The notes under the pieces: model-generated
Databases searched by the model: none
The model's input: only the letters and a program-made list of their open reading frames with translations
What the model was told of the DNA's origin: nothing
Program-made: the position numbers and the translations under genes
NCBI RefSeq assembly: GCF_009827535.1
Contig: NZ_WTYN01000001.1
Location: 1,922,001-1,986,000, forward strand
Reading direction: 5' to 3'
Origin: Qipengyuania oceanensis
Lineage (GTDB): Bacteria > Pseudomonadota > Alphaproteobacteria > Sphingomonadales > Sphingomonadaceae
Length of the DNA: 64,000 nt
Shown here: piece by piece, positions 46,199 through 54,820 of the stretch
How the letters are laid out: the number at the start of each line of letters is the position of its first letter
How positions within the stretch are numbered: position 1 is the first letter of the stretch

Positions 46199-47364
46199 CG
46201 AAGCGCGCTCTCTATGCGTGCGAGCGCCGTGTCCAGCGCCGTCTCGCTCGCGGCGAAGCTGATGCGGAAACCGTCAGCCCCGCCGAAGGCACTTGCCGGC
46301 ACGACTGCAACGCCCGCTTCGAGCAGGTGCAGCGCCAGCGCGTTGTCGTCGTCGAACCGGCCCATCAACGGCTTTGCATCGACGAAGCAATAGAATGCAC
46401 CATCCGGTTCCGGAGTCGAAAGGCTGGGAATTGCGTTGATAGCGCTCACCACGCGGTCGCGGCGACGGCGGAAGGTCGCCCGCCATTCGCCGAGGAAATC
46501 CTGGGGGCCGGTCAGCGCGGCGACGGCGGCGGCCTGGCTGACCGAACTCGCATTGCCCGAATTGTGCGATTGCAGACGGGTCATCGCGGAGACCAGTTCC
46601 TGCGGGCCGGCCGCGAAGCCGATCCGGAAACCGGTCATCGCGTGGCTTTTCGACACGCCGGAGACGGTCAGCAGCCGGTCTGCTAGGTCGGGCGCGATCG
46701 CACCGAGGCTGACGTGGCCTTGCGCACCGTAGACGAGCGGCCAGTAGATATCGTCGCTCATCACCATCACCTTGCGATGGCGGCGCAGGATTTCGGCGAT
46801 GCGTTCCAGCAGCGCGGGGGGATAGACGGCCCCGGTCGGGTTGCACGGACTGTTGAGCAGCAGCCAGCGGGTACGCGGCGTGATCAGGCGTTTGAGCCGG
46901 TCGGGGTCGGGCAGGTAACGATCCTGCGGCGTGGTCGGCAAGGGTACCACCTCGCCGCCTGCAAAGCGCACGATCTGCGGATAGCTGACCCACCAAGGGG
47001 CCGGCACGATCACCTCGTCGCCCGGCGCTATGGTGGCGAGCAGCGCCTCGAAAATGGCCTGCTTGCCGCCGGCGGTCACGATGACCTGCGGCCTGGACGT
47101 CTCGATCGCGAGATCGCGCGCGAAGTGCCGGACCACCGCCTCGCGCAGATCGGCCGTGCCGGCCACGGGGGTGTAGCGTGTCTTGCCCTCGTCGAGCGCC
47201 TGCTTCGCCGCGGCGATGACGTGGGCGGGCGTATCGAAATCTGGCTCTCCGACAGACAGCGAGACGATGTCGCGCCCTTCGCCGCGCAGCGCCGCCGCGC
47301 GATCGGTCATCGCCGAAGTCTGCGACGCCTCTATGCGTTCGAGCGCCGGGGACAGGGGAATCAT
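46195..47364 (-). CDS. Class I/II aminotransferase (aspartate-type)
   Basis: A 389-residue PLP aminotransferase. The PLP lysine is K239 (SGVSKSHAMTGFRIGF). The cofactor aspartate region reads VMSDDIYWPLVY, and the NSPCNPTG loop is clear. The family includes AspC-type and aromatic or methionine aminotransferases, so the substrate is open. Its start overlaps pabBC and its end the pseudouridine synthase gene, both by ATGA. Its position next to pabBC suggests amino-acid or folate-related nitrogen transfer but does not prove it. Confidence 0.9.
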   Translation of the reverse strand: MIPLSPALERIEASQTSAMTDRAAALRGEGRDIVSLSVGEPDFDTPAHVIAAAKQALDEGKTRYTPVAGTADLREAVVRHFARDLAIETSRPQVIVTAGGKQAIFEALLATIAPGDEVIVPAPWWVSYPQIVRFAGGEVVPLPTTPQDRYLPDPDRLKRLITPRTRWLLLNSPCNPTGAVYPPALLERIAEILRRHRKVMVMSDDIYWPLVYGAQGHVSLGAIAPDLADRLLTVSGVSKSHAMTGFRIGFAAGPQELVSAMTRLQSHNSGNASSVSQAAAVAALTGPQDFLGEWRATFRRRRDRVVSAINAIPSLSTPEPDGAFYCFVDAKPLMGRFDDDNALALHLLEAGVAVVPASAFGGADGFRISFAASETALDTALARIESALR

Positions 47365-49172
47365 GGAATGAGCTGTGCGGCCATGAGCCCGCGCACCGAA
47401 TTGCCGAGCAGGAAGCCACCGACCAGGTCGTCCATCCGCACGTCGCCTTCGATTGCCTCGCCGCTGTCGAGCAGCGACCGGCGCAGCACGCCCGGCAACA
47501 GCCCGAGCGAAGCGCGCGGGGTGACCAGTTTCCCGTCCCCGCGGCGCACGAAGACATTGGTCCAGCTGCCCTCGGTCAGCAGCCCGTCGGGCCGCAGCAA
47601 GAGCGCCTCGTCCGCACCGGCGACGCGGGCGACCAGCAGCGCATCCTCGTAGAAGGCACGGTCGGAGGTCTTGTGGCGCAGCCGCCAGTCGCCGCTGTCG
47701 ACCGGCAGCGGGAGGATCGCGCAGGGTATCGGCTCCTCGCGCGGCGGGAGCGTGTGCGCTTCCAGCGCGATCTCGCCGCTCCGTGCCAGCATCAGCCGGA
47801 CCTTGGACAGCCGGTCGAGATCGAAGCACAGCGCCTGGATCTGGTTGCGCGTTGCGTGTCGGTCGAACGCAAAGCCGAGTTCGGCCGCGCTCGCCTTGAT
47901 CCGTTCGAGATGCAGTTCGAGCAGCGCAATGCCCGCTTCCGGGTCGAAACGCATGGATTCGATCAGGTCGAACGCGGGTGCGGTCATGTCGGGAGCGCTG
48001 GCACGGGCGAAGGCACCTTTCAAGATGCACTCGCGCCATTCCGTCTCCGGCTCGCTGTCCGCGACGATAGCCGAACCGATGCCGAGCACGGCGGATCCTT
48101 GCCCGTTCTCGATGGGAGTCAGCCGCAAGGTGCGGATCGCTACGTTGAAGGCGGCATCCCCGTCGGCCGAGATCCGCCCGATCGCGCCGCAATAGGGCCC
48201 GCGCGCATCGCGTTCGACGGCATCGATCAGTTCCATCGCGCGGATCTTGGGCGCGCCGGTGATCGAACCGCAGGGGAAAATCGCGCGGACGAGGTCGACC
48301 ACACCCGCTTGCGCTTGCAGTCGCGCCTCGATCGTCGTGGTCATCTGGTGGACCGTCGGATAGCTTTCGACCGCGAACGGCTTCTCGACATGCACCGTGC
48401 CGGCTTCGGCGACCCGGCTGAGGTCGTTTCGCAGCAGGTCGACGATCATCAGGTTCTCGGCGCGATCCTTGTCCGAGCCGGCGAGCTCGTCTGCCAGTGC
48501 CCGGTCGCTTGCCGCATCCCGGCCTCGCGGGCGCGTGCCTTTCATCGGCTTGGCCCGGATGGTCCGGTCCTTCAGGGACACGAAGAGTTCGGGCGACAGG
48601 CTCAGCAGCCAGTGCGATCCATCGAAGATTGCGCCGCCGTAACCGGACTTTGCCGCACCGCGCAGCTGGCGATAGAGCGCCAGGGGTTCGCCGCGCCATG
48701 ACCCGGCAAGCGGGAAAGTCAGGTTTGCCTGGTAGATGTCGCCGGCCCTGATCGCTTCCTTCAGCGTATCGAATGCCCGTTCGTAGGCGCCCTGTGACAG
48801 CTGCGGGACTAGCGGCCCGATCGAGGCATCGCCCGCGCCATGCTCCTGCAGCCAGGCGGGCATGTCGGCAGCCGCGATCTCCTGCTCGCTTTCGAACAGG
48901 CCGAGCCAGACCAGCGGCCCGCCCGCTCCTGAACGCGCTGCGGCGAGCGGGGCAAGCCTGGGCTCCAGCGCCAGCCCCGCCTCGTAGGCGATGTAGCCCG
49001 CCAGCGGCAGGCCGTGCCGGCGCCGGGCGTCATCCGCGCGTGCGAGTGCATCTTCCACCTCGTCCGCTCGATAGGCGACGAATATCTCGCGCGCCTGGCC
49101 GAACAGGTGCGCCGGTGCGGCCCCTTCCTCGCGGGCATCGTCCAGCAATACGAAGGGCGAGGTTTCGGTCAT
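47361..49172 (-). CDS. Aminodeoxychorismate synthase component I fused to 4-amino-4-deoxychorismate lyase
   Basis: A 603-residue fusion for p-aminobenzoate, the folate precursor. The N-terminal part (about 1-385) is PabB: SLSPELFVSL, KPMKGTRPRG, IVDLLRNDLSRVA and FPCGSITGAPKIRAMELID. The C-terminal part (about 395-603) is a PabC-type class IV PLP enzyme with LRHKTSDRAFYEDAL and GLLTEGSWTNVF. The KTSDR segment holds the expected PLP lysine region. The glutamine amidotransferase PabA is not adjacent. It diverges from the HerA-like gene across about 106 bases. Confidence 0.9.
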   Translation of the reverse strand: MTETSPFVLLDDAREEGAAPAHLFGQAREIFVAYRADEVEDALARADDARRRHGLPLAGYIAYEAGLALEPRLAPLAAARSGAGGPLVWLGLFESEQEIAAADMPAWLQEHGAGDASIGPLVPQLSQGAYERAFDTLKEAIRAGDIYQANLTFPLAGSWRGEPLALYRQLRGAAKSGYGGAIFDGSHWLLSLSPELFVSLKDRTIRAKPMKGTRPRGRDAASDRALADELAGSDKDRAENLMIVDLLRNDLSRVAEAGTVHVEKPFAVESYPTVHQMTTTIEARLQAQAGVVDLVRAIFPCGSITGAPKIRAMELIDAVERDARGPYCGAIGRISADGDAAFNVAIRTLRLTPIENGQGSAVLGIGSAIVADSEPETEWRECILKGAFARASAPDMTAPAFDLIESMRFDPEAGIALLELHLERIKASAAELGFAFDRHATRNQIQALCFDLDRLSKVRLMLARSGEIALEAHTLPPREEPIPCAILPLPVDSGDWRLRHKTSDRAFYEDALLVARVAGADEALLLRPDGLLTEGSWTNVFVRRGDGKLVTPRASLGLLPGVLRRSLLDSGEAIEGDVRMDDLVGGFLLGNSVRGLMAAQLIP

Positions 49173-49278
49173 GTGCCCGACCGCCTTAGCCGCTTGCGCT
49201 CACAAGTCGAGAACTTGACCGTCGGCAGCGCGGCCCGCATCAGGGCCCGACACGATAGACACGGGAGCTTCACGCGCG

Positions 49279-50805
49279 ATGAGCGACATCTTTCTCGGCC
49301 TTGCAGCCAATGGCGAGCGGCAGTCGCTGGCGCTTTCGCGGGCAAACCGGCACGGGCTGATCGCGGGCGCAACCGGCACGGGCAAGACGGTGACCTTGCA
49401 GGGCCTCGCCGAGAGCTTTTCCGCGCAGGGTGTCCCGGTTTTCGTCGCCGACGTGAAGGGCGATCTGTCCGGCATCGCAATGCCGGGGTCGCCCACTTTC
49501 AAGCACGCCGACAAGCTGGAGGCGCGCGCGAAGGAGCTGGGCATGGAGGACTATGCCTATTCCGACAATCCGGTGATCTTCTGGGATCTGTACGGCGAGC
49601 AGGGCCACCCGATCCGCACCACCGTCAGCGAGATGGGGCCGCTGCTGCTCAGCCGGCTGCTGGACTTGAACGAAACGCAGGAAGGCGTGCTGCAGATCGT
49701 CTTTCGCCACGCCGACGAGAACGGCCTGTTGCTGCTCGATTTCGCGGATCTGCAGGCGGTGCTTTCCTGGGCATCGGACAATGCGAAGGAGCTGTCAGGG
49801 ACCTACGGCAACGTCTCCAAGCCTTCGGTCGGCGCGATCCAGCGCCAGCTGCTGAGCTTCGAGAGCCAGGGAGCGAACCTGTTCTTCGGCGAGCCGGCGC
49901 TGGAGATCGACGATTTCCTCAAGGTCGACGAACAGGGCCGCGGCTTCGTCAACGTGCTCGCCGCGGACAAGCTCATGCGCAGCCCGAAGCTTTATGCGAC
50001 GTTCCTGTTGTGGCTGCTTGCCGAACTGTTCGAAAGCCTGCCCGAAGTCGGCGATCCGGAAAAGCCGAAGCTGGTGTTCTTCTTCGACGAGGCGCACTTG
50101 CTGTTCGACGATGCGCCCAAGGCGCTCGAAGACAAGATCGAGCAGGTCGTGCGGCTAATCCGATCCAAGGGGGTGGGGGTGTTCTTCGTCACCCAGAACC
50201 CGATCGATATTCCCGAAGAAGTCGCCGGCCAGCTTGGCAACCGCGTGCAGCATGCCTTGCGCGCCTTCACCCCGCGCGACCAGCGCGCGATCAAGGCCGC
50301 ATCAGAGACGTTCCGGATAAATCCCGAACTCGATGTCGAGGAAGCGATCACCCAGCTCAAGGTGGGCGAGGCGCTGGTCTCCACGCTCGACGAGGACGGC
50401 GCGCCGACGATCGTCCAGCGCACGCTGATCAAGCCGCCGCGCAGCCGCCTCGGCCCGGTAACGCCCAAGGAGCGGGCGATAATCCAGTCGGTCAGTCCGG
50501 TGGAAGGCAAATACGATACCAGCGTCGATCGCGAGAGTGCCGCCGAAGTGCTCGCGCAGAAGGCCGCCGATGCCGAGGCGACCGCGCAGGAGGTCGCCGA
50601 CAAGGGGCGCGAGGAAGTCGGCAAGCGCGAGCGCAAGAGCACCTCGATATGGGGCAAGGCGGGCAAGGCCGCCGCGACCGCCGCTGCCGGCTCCCTGAGC
50701 TCGATTGCCGTGGCGACGGTGCTGGGCAAGAAGTCGCGCGCGGACCCCTTGCGCACCGGGGCCACTGCCTTCGTGCGCAACATCATCGGCGGGTTGATGC
50801 GCTAG
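49279..50805 (+). CDS. DUF853 / HerA-like ATPase (YjgR family)
   Basis: A 508-residue P-loop ATPase of the COG0433 group. Walker A GATGTGKT is at residues 30-37, and Walker [14 protein letters not shown] is near 260-270. The pattern [30 protein letters not shown] is typical of the helicase-like C-terminal arginine-finger region. It is thought to be a hexameric DNA translocase or helicase, role unknown. The final Ala-rich segment ([16 protein letters not shown]) is disordered. It converges exactly on the histidine kinase gene, with adjacent stops. Confidence 0.88.
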   Translation: MSDIFLGLAANGERQSLALSRANRHGLIAGATGTGKTVTLQGLAESFSAQGVPVFVADVKGDLSGIAMPGSPTFKHADKLEARAKELGMEDYAYSDNPVIFWDLYGEQGHPIRTTVSEMGPLLLSRLLDLNETQEGVLQIVFRHADENGLLLLDFADLQAVLSWASDNAKELSGTYGNVSKPSVGAIQRQLLSFESQGANLFFGEPALEIDDFLKVDEQGRGFVNVLAADKLMRSPKLYATFLLWLLAELFESLPEVGDPEKPKLVFFFDEAHLLFDDAPKALEDKIEQVVRLIRSKGVGVFFVTQNPIDIPEEVAGQLGNRVQHALRAFTPRDQRAIKAASETFRINPELDVEEAITQLKVGEALVSTLDEDGAPTIVQRTLIKPPRSRLGPVTPKERAIIQSVSPVEGKYDTSVDRESAAEVLAQKAADAEATAQEVADKGREEVGKRERKSTSIWGKAGKAAATAAAGSLSSIAVATVLGKKSRADPLRTGATAFVRNIIGGLMR

Positions 50806-52203
50806 CTAGAGCGGCAGGCGGATTTCGGCGCGCAGCCCGCCCTGTGGGCGGTTTGCCAGCACGAGCGTTCCGCCATGCTGTTCGGCGATCGCGCGCGCGA
50901 GCGTCAGGCCCAGGCCCGCGCCGCCGGTCGCGCGATTGCGGCTGGTCTCTCCTCGCTGGAACGGCTCGAGCATGGACGCGATCCGGTCGGCCGGGATGCC
51001 GGGACCATCGTCGTCGACCTGCAGCACCGCTTGCCCTTCGCGCTCCAGCAACGAAACGCGCGCCGTGCCGCCGTAGCGCAGCGCATTGCCGACCAGATTG
51101 CGCAGTGCGCGCTTGAGCCAAGTCTCGCGGACGGGCGCGACTACGCGCGGCGATGCCTGGAGCGTTACCGGCTCGCCCATGTCCTCGTATTCCTCGACCA
51201 CCGATGCGGCGAGCGCGGCCAGGTCCACGCGCTCGGCTGCGCCGTCGGCCCTGCCGATGCGGGCCAGCGACAGGATATCGTCGAGAGTGCGCGCAATATC
51301 CTCGATCGTCGCGGCCATTTTCGCGCGCGCAATCTCGTCCGGCACGCTCTCGATACGCACGCGCAAGGCTGCGAGCGGGGTTTTCAGGTCGTGGCCGATC
51401 GCGCCGAGCATCACGTCCTTCTCGTCGAGCATCGAGCCGATGCGCATTTCCATCGCGTTGTGGGCGGCGATCAGGCGGCGCAGGTCGTCAGGGCCGGCGG
51501 GCGCCAGCGGGCCGGTCGCGTTGCCGCTCGCGGCAAAGGCCTCGGTCCGGCGGGTCAGCGCGCCGAGAGGGCGGGTCAATTGCCGCAAAATCAGGAACAG
51601 GGGCGCTGCGAGCAGGAGGAGGACCAGCACCACCTGCATCACCAGCAACCGCACGGGCGCGGTCTCCGCAGGCGGCACGGGTACGCGCGCGACTTGCCAG
51701 GGGGTATCGGGGTCGGCCCGGATGGCGGCGACGATGATATGCTGATTTGCCCTGTTCTGCGGCACGCCGGCCCGGCGCAGGAAAGGTGCGACCAGCGGGT
51801 CGTCGATCGCCCGCCGCGTGGTCACGATCACTTCGCCGGGGACGATCCCGCGCGCGGACAGCAGTTCGGCGAGCGCTTCGGCGCGCTCGGCATCGGCAGT
51901 CTCGCCCGGTAGCAGCGGGGGGCCGGTCGATGTCTCGTAACGAAACCGGCGCGGCAACCGCAGGCCGGGCCCATCGGGACCGCGCATACGCGCGCCATCG
52001 CGCCGGTGCACGCGTTGGTCGATACGCCCGCGCTCGGCGGCGCCGACACCCAGGTGATAGGCCGCCGCGTTAAGCATGGCGTCCTCGCGCCGTTCCTGCA
52101 TCGCCCGGTACAGGAGCGCGGCGGAGATCACCTGCGCCACCAGCAGGGCGAGGCCCAGCGCCAGCATGACCTGGCCGAAAAGGCTTTTGGGCACCAGCCT
52201 CAC
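50806..52203 (-). CDS. Membrane sensor histidine kinase
   Basis: A 465-residue kinase with two membrane helices (about 11-31 and 184-206) framing a periplasmic sensor of roughly 150 residues. A HAMP linker follows, then the H-box GAIGHDLKTPLAALR with H271. The N-box (NLVGNALRYG), the G1 box (VDDDGPGIP) and the G2 (GAGLGLTLARAIAEQHGG) complete the catalytic domain. It shares an operon with the regulator gene through a 4-base overlap. The periplasmic domain is arginine-rich (RIDQRVHRRDGARMRG), so an anionic or metal signal is possible. Confidence 0.92.
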   Translation of the reverse strand: MRLVPKSLFGQVMLALGLALLVAQVISAALLYRAMQERREDAMLNAAAYHLGVGAAERGRIDQRVHRRDGARMRGPDGPGLRLPRRFRYETSTGPPLLPGETADAERAEALAELLSARGIVPGEVIVTTRRAIDDPLVAPFLRRAGVPQNRANQHIIVAAIRADPDTPWQVARVPVPPAETAPVRLLVMQVVLVLLLLAAPLFLILRQLTRPLGALTRRTEAFAASGNATGPLAPAGPDDLRRLIAAHNAMEMRIGSMLDEKDVMLGAIGHDLKTPLAALRVRIESVPDEIARAKMAATIEDIARTLDDILSLARIGRADGAAERVDLAALAASVVEEYEDMGEPVTLQASPRVVAPVRETWLKRALRNLVGNALRYGGTARVSLLEREGQAVLQVDDDGPGIPADRIASMLEPFQRGETSRNRATGGAGLGLTLARAIAEQHGGTLVLANRPQGGLRAEIRLPL

Positions 52204-52943
52204 GCGGCATCGCCGGGCGGTGCGATCCGCCTGACCGTCGCACCGAAGCGATAACCGCCGCCGCGCACGGTGAGGATGAAATGCGGGACCTTGCTGTCGG
52301 CCTCGATCTTGCGCCGCAAACGGCTGACCTGGTTGTCGACCGCCCGGTCGAACAGGTGCGCCTCGCGCCCCTGCACCATGTCGAGCAGCCGGTCGCGGTC
52401 GAGCACGCTGCGCGGATTGTCGAGGAAAGCGCGCAGCAGGCGGAACTCCGCGGTCGAGATCGGCACCAGCGTCCCTTCCGGATCGGTCAGCCGGCGCTTG
52501 AGCGGATCGAGCCGCCAGCCTTCGAACTCGTAATGCGCATCTTCTTCTGGCGGAGTGGCAGAACGGCTAGCGCGGCGCAGGACCGAGCGGATCCGGGCGA
52601 CCAGTTCGCGCGGCTCGAACGGCTTGGAAACGTAATCGTCCGCGCCGATCTCGAGGCCGACGATGCGGTCCATCGCCTCGCCCTTGGCGGTGAGCAGGAT
52701 CACCGGCAGGTGTTGGCTCTCGATCAGGTGGCGGGTGAGCGACAGGCCGTCCTCGCCCGGCATCATGATGTCGACCAGGGCGATGTCGGGCCGCGTGTCG
52801 AGCAGGCGGCTGCGCGCCGCCGCGGCGCTGTCGGCTTCCAAGACGTCGAACCCCTGGCCGACGAGATACTCGGCCAGGGGCTCGCGCAGGCTGATCTCGT
52901 CATCGACCAGCAGAATGGTTGTAAGGGGCGCTTCCTCGGTCAT
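52200..52943 (-). CDS. OmpR/PhoB-family response regulator
   Basis: A 247-residue regulator. The receiver domain (about 8-125) has DDE at 14-16, phospho-acceptor D58 (LVDIMMPGEDG) and K in YVSKPFEP. The C-terminal winged helix is of OmpR/PhoB type, with the recognition region VDNQVSRLRRKIE. It precedes the kinase gene by a 4-base overlap and follows the EF-hand gene by 42 bases, all on one strand. The probable target includes the phased repeats upstream of the operon. Confidence 0.93.
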   Translation of the reverse strand: MTEEAPLTTILLVDDEISLREPLAEYLVGQGFDVLEADSAAAARSRLLDTRPDIALVDIMMPGEDGLSLTRHLIESQHLPVILLTAKGEAMDRIVGLEIGADDYVSKPFEPRELVARIRSVLRRASRSATPPEEDAHYEFEGWRLDPLKRRLTDPEGTLVPISTAEFRLLRAFLDNPRSVLDRDRLLDMVQGREAHLFDRAVDNQVSRLRRKIEADSKVPHFILTVRGGGYRFGATVRRIAPPGDAA

Positions 52944-52985
52944 GATGATCGGCGGTTAGCGCCCCTTCGTGTGGAGCGGCAAGGC

Positions 52986-53729
52986 TCAGCTCGCAGGCTT
53001 TGCCGCGCGGCGTTCCTGCCACCTGGCCTTCATTGCGGCGCGGGCGGCTTCCTGCTCGGCCTTGCTGAGCTGGCCGTTGCCATCGGTATCGACCATCGCG
53101 AAGTGCTTGGCCCTTGCGGCATCGAACTCGGCGCGTGTGATCGTGCCGTCGCCATTCGCATCGGCCATCTTGCCCATCATCCGGCCGCCATGCATGCCAT
53201 CACGCTGCCCGTGCTTGCCGCCGCGCTCGGCCATGCGCTCCTTGCGCATTTCGCGGCCGGCTTCCAGCTCGGCCTGCGAGAGGCCGCCCGACTTGTCGGT
53301 GTCGAGCCTGGCGAACATCTGCGCGTGGCGCTCTGCGCGGTCCGGGCGTGCCTTGGCATCGGTGCCGCGACGCTCGGTGCGTTCCGCCATGCGCTCGGCA
53401 TGGTGGGCCTGCATCTCGGCGAGGCTGACTTCGCCATTGCCGTCGGCATCCAGCGCGGCGAACCGTTCCGGGCCGCGCTGTTCGCGGCGCTCGGCGCGCT
53501 TTTCCTTCATCGCGTCGCGATCGGCCTGGGTCAGGACACCGTCGTTGTTGGCATCCATCTTCTGCCACATGGCCGCGGCGGCTGCATTGGCTTCGGCCTT
53601 GGTCACGATGCCGTCGCCGTTGGCGTCGGGACTGTGGTGGCCGTCGCGGTGATTATGGGCGGTCGCGGCGCCTGCGATGCCGACCATGGCGAGCGCGGCG
53701 GCGCTGAGAGTGAGTGCTTGCTTGCGCAT
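52986..53729 (-). CDS. Exported six-EF-hand protein
   Basis: A 247-residue secreted or periplasmic protein. A signal peptide ends ATA-HNH near residue 24. Six canonical EF-hand loops follow: DANGDGIVTKAE (35-46), DANNDGVLTQAD (59-70), DADGNGEVSLAE (94-105), DTDKSGGLSQAE (143-154), DANGDGTITRAE (190-201) and DTDGNGQLSKAE (214-225). All keep D at position 1; position 12 is E, except D in the second loop. The linker sequences are Arg/Glu/His/Met-rich. It should bind several Ca2+. It is the first gene of an operon with the two-component pair. Confidence 0.9.
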   Translation of the reverse strand: MRKQALTLSAAALAMVGIAGAATAHNHRDGHHSPDANGDGIVTKAEANAAAAAMWQKMDANNDGVLTQADRDAMKEKRAERREQRGPERFAALDADGNGEVSLAEMQAHHAERMAERTERRGTDAKARPDRAERHAQMFARLDTDKSGGLSQAELEAGREMRKERMAERGGKHGQRDGMHGGRMMGKMADANGDGTITRAEFDAARAKHFAMVDTDGNGQLSKAEQEAARAAMKARWQERRAAKPAS

Positions 53730-53846
53730 CTTGTATGCTCCTGTGTTCCAATATCTTGAGCTGCGGGAGCGCGTGCCTCGCCTTGGAGGGGGAGGGATCG
53801 TGAGGGCACGTCCCCCGCAACTCGTGACCCGGTTCTAGCCGCCGGC

Positions 53847-53894
53847 TGTCGCAGCCATATGTCGCAAACGCGGCAAAATGTCGCAATTTGTCGC
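53847..53894. promoter_or_regulatory. Phased TGTCGC repeat array (candidate response-regulator operator)
   Basis: Four copies of TGTCGC lie at 53847, 53860, 53879 and 53889 (minus strand GCGACA). A degenerate GCGGCA at 53870 fills the 19-base gap, giving near-helical 10-base spacing. OmpR/PhoB-family proteins bind such tandem sites. The array lies 118-165 bases upstream of the EF-hand gene start. Binding is inferred. Confidence 0.5.
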
Positions 53895-53936
53895 GCAGGA
53901 GCAAGTGGGTTCACCGGGGCGCAAGGCGCGCCACGG

Positions 53937-54347
53937 TCAGTCGGTGCGGGGGCGGTTCTTGGTGCCTTCGCCGGCGGTGATGAACACGCAGGTCGCCGAA
54001 GTCCCGACATCGGCGGTATGCCAGGTGCCCGCCGGATTGACGGCATATTCGCCCGCGTCGAGCGGCACGGAGCGGCGCGAGCCGTCCTCGTTTTCCTGGA
54101 TCAGCACGATGTGACCTGCCGTGCACAGGACCATCTCTTCGCCGACCGGGTGCATCTCCCAGCTGTCCCAGTCTTCATCGAAAACATACATCGACACCAG
54201 TCGGCCCTCGGCCCCGTCGGCGCCGTGACGCGCGCCATAGTCCTCGTACCAGCTCATCCCGTCGAACGGCGGCTGCACGACGACGCGCGCGCCCAGAGCG
54301 AGGTGGACGAATTGTTCATCCAGCCGGCGCGGTTGCGTATCGCTCAC
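53937..54347 (-). CDS. Cupin-domain protein
   Basis: A 136-residue beta-barrel protein of the cupin superfamily. Parts of the two cupin motifs are seen in SWEMHPVGEEMVLCTAGHIVLIQ and in GEYAVNPAGTWHTADVG. The Gly/His/Glu positions (H-x-x-x-E-E and GTWH) are suited to bind a metal. The substrate is not known. It lies 5 bases downstream of the VOC-family gene on the same strand, probably in one transcript. Confidence 0.82.
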   Translation of the reverse strand: MSDTQPRRLDEQFVHLALGARVVVQPPFDGMSWYEDYGARHGADGAEGRLVSMYVFDEDWDSWEMHPVGEEMVLCTAGHIVLIQENEDGSRRSVPLDAGEYAVNPAGTWHTADVGTSATCVFITAGEGTKNRPRTD

Positions 54348-54352
54348 CGGAG

Positions 54353-54748
54353 TCAGTCCGCCTGTGCCATCAGGAAGGCATTGAGCTTGTTGCCGTCGCG
54401 GTCGCGGAAATAGGCGGCGTAGAACACCTGCCCGTTCTCATCCGGCTCGCCGCGCGGGCCAGGAGCACCCTCGTCGGTGCCGCCATTGGCGAGCGCGATC
54501 TCGTGGAGCTTGTGAACCTGCTCCTTCGAAGAGCATTCCAGCGCCACCATCGTGCCGTTGCCGACAGTAGCCTCGCCGCCGTCGAACGGCTTGGTCAGGG
54601 CAACGCCGGCGGGACCATCCAGCTTGCCCCAGGCGATGAAGCTATCGAACTCCATCATCCGTCCGACGCCCATTTCGGCAGCGATCGCGTCGTAGAACGG
54701 TGCGCCGGCTTGGAGGTCGTTGGTACCGAGCGTGACATATCCGATCAT
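54353..54748 (-). CDS. VOC family (glyoxalase-like) protein
   Basis: A 131-residue protein with the vicinal-oxygen-chelate fold (MIGYVTLGTNDLQAGAPFYDAI, then RGEPDENGQVFYAAYFRDRDGNKLNAF). Several of its usual metal residues are visible (Glu/Asp in the last strand), but typical His ligands are not certain. Enzymes of this superfamily include glyoxalases and dioxygenases. Chemical role unknown. The start MIGYVTLG fits the family. It is co-directional with the cupin gene. Confidence 0.82.
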   Translation of the reverse strand: MIGYVTLGTNDLQAGAPFYDAIAAEMGVGRMMEFDSFIAWGKLDGPAGVALTKPFDGGEATVGNGTMVALECSSKEQVHKLHEIALANGGTDEGAPGPRGEPDENGQVFYAAYFRDRDGNKLNAFLMAQAD

Positions 54749-54820
54749 GCGAAAACTCCCCGAGTCGTTTTGCGGCCCGTGTGGAACATTACAGGAACAC
54801 GCTTGGCCCTGCAAGCCGGG

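Noticed and set aside
49014-51116. 700-codon plus-strand open frame over pabBC start and the HerA-like gene
   Set aside because: The HerA-like protein has Walker motifs in another frame, so this is a shadow of low complexity.
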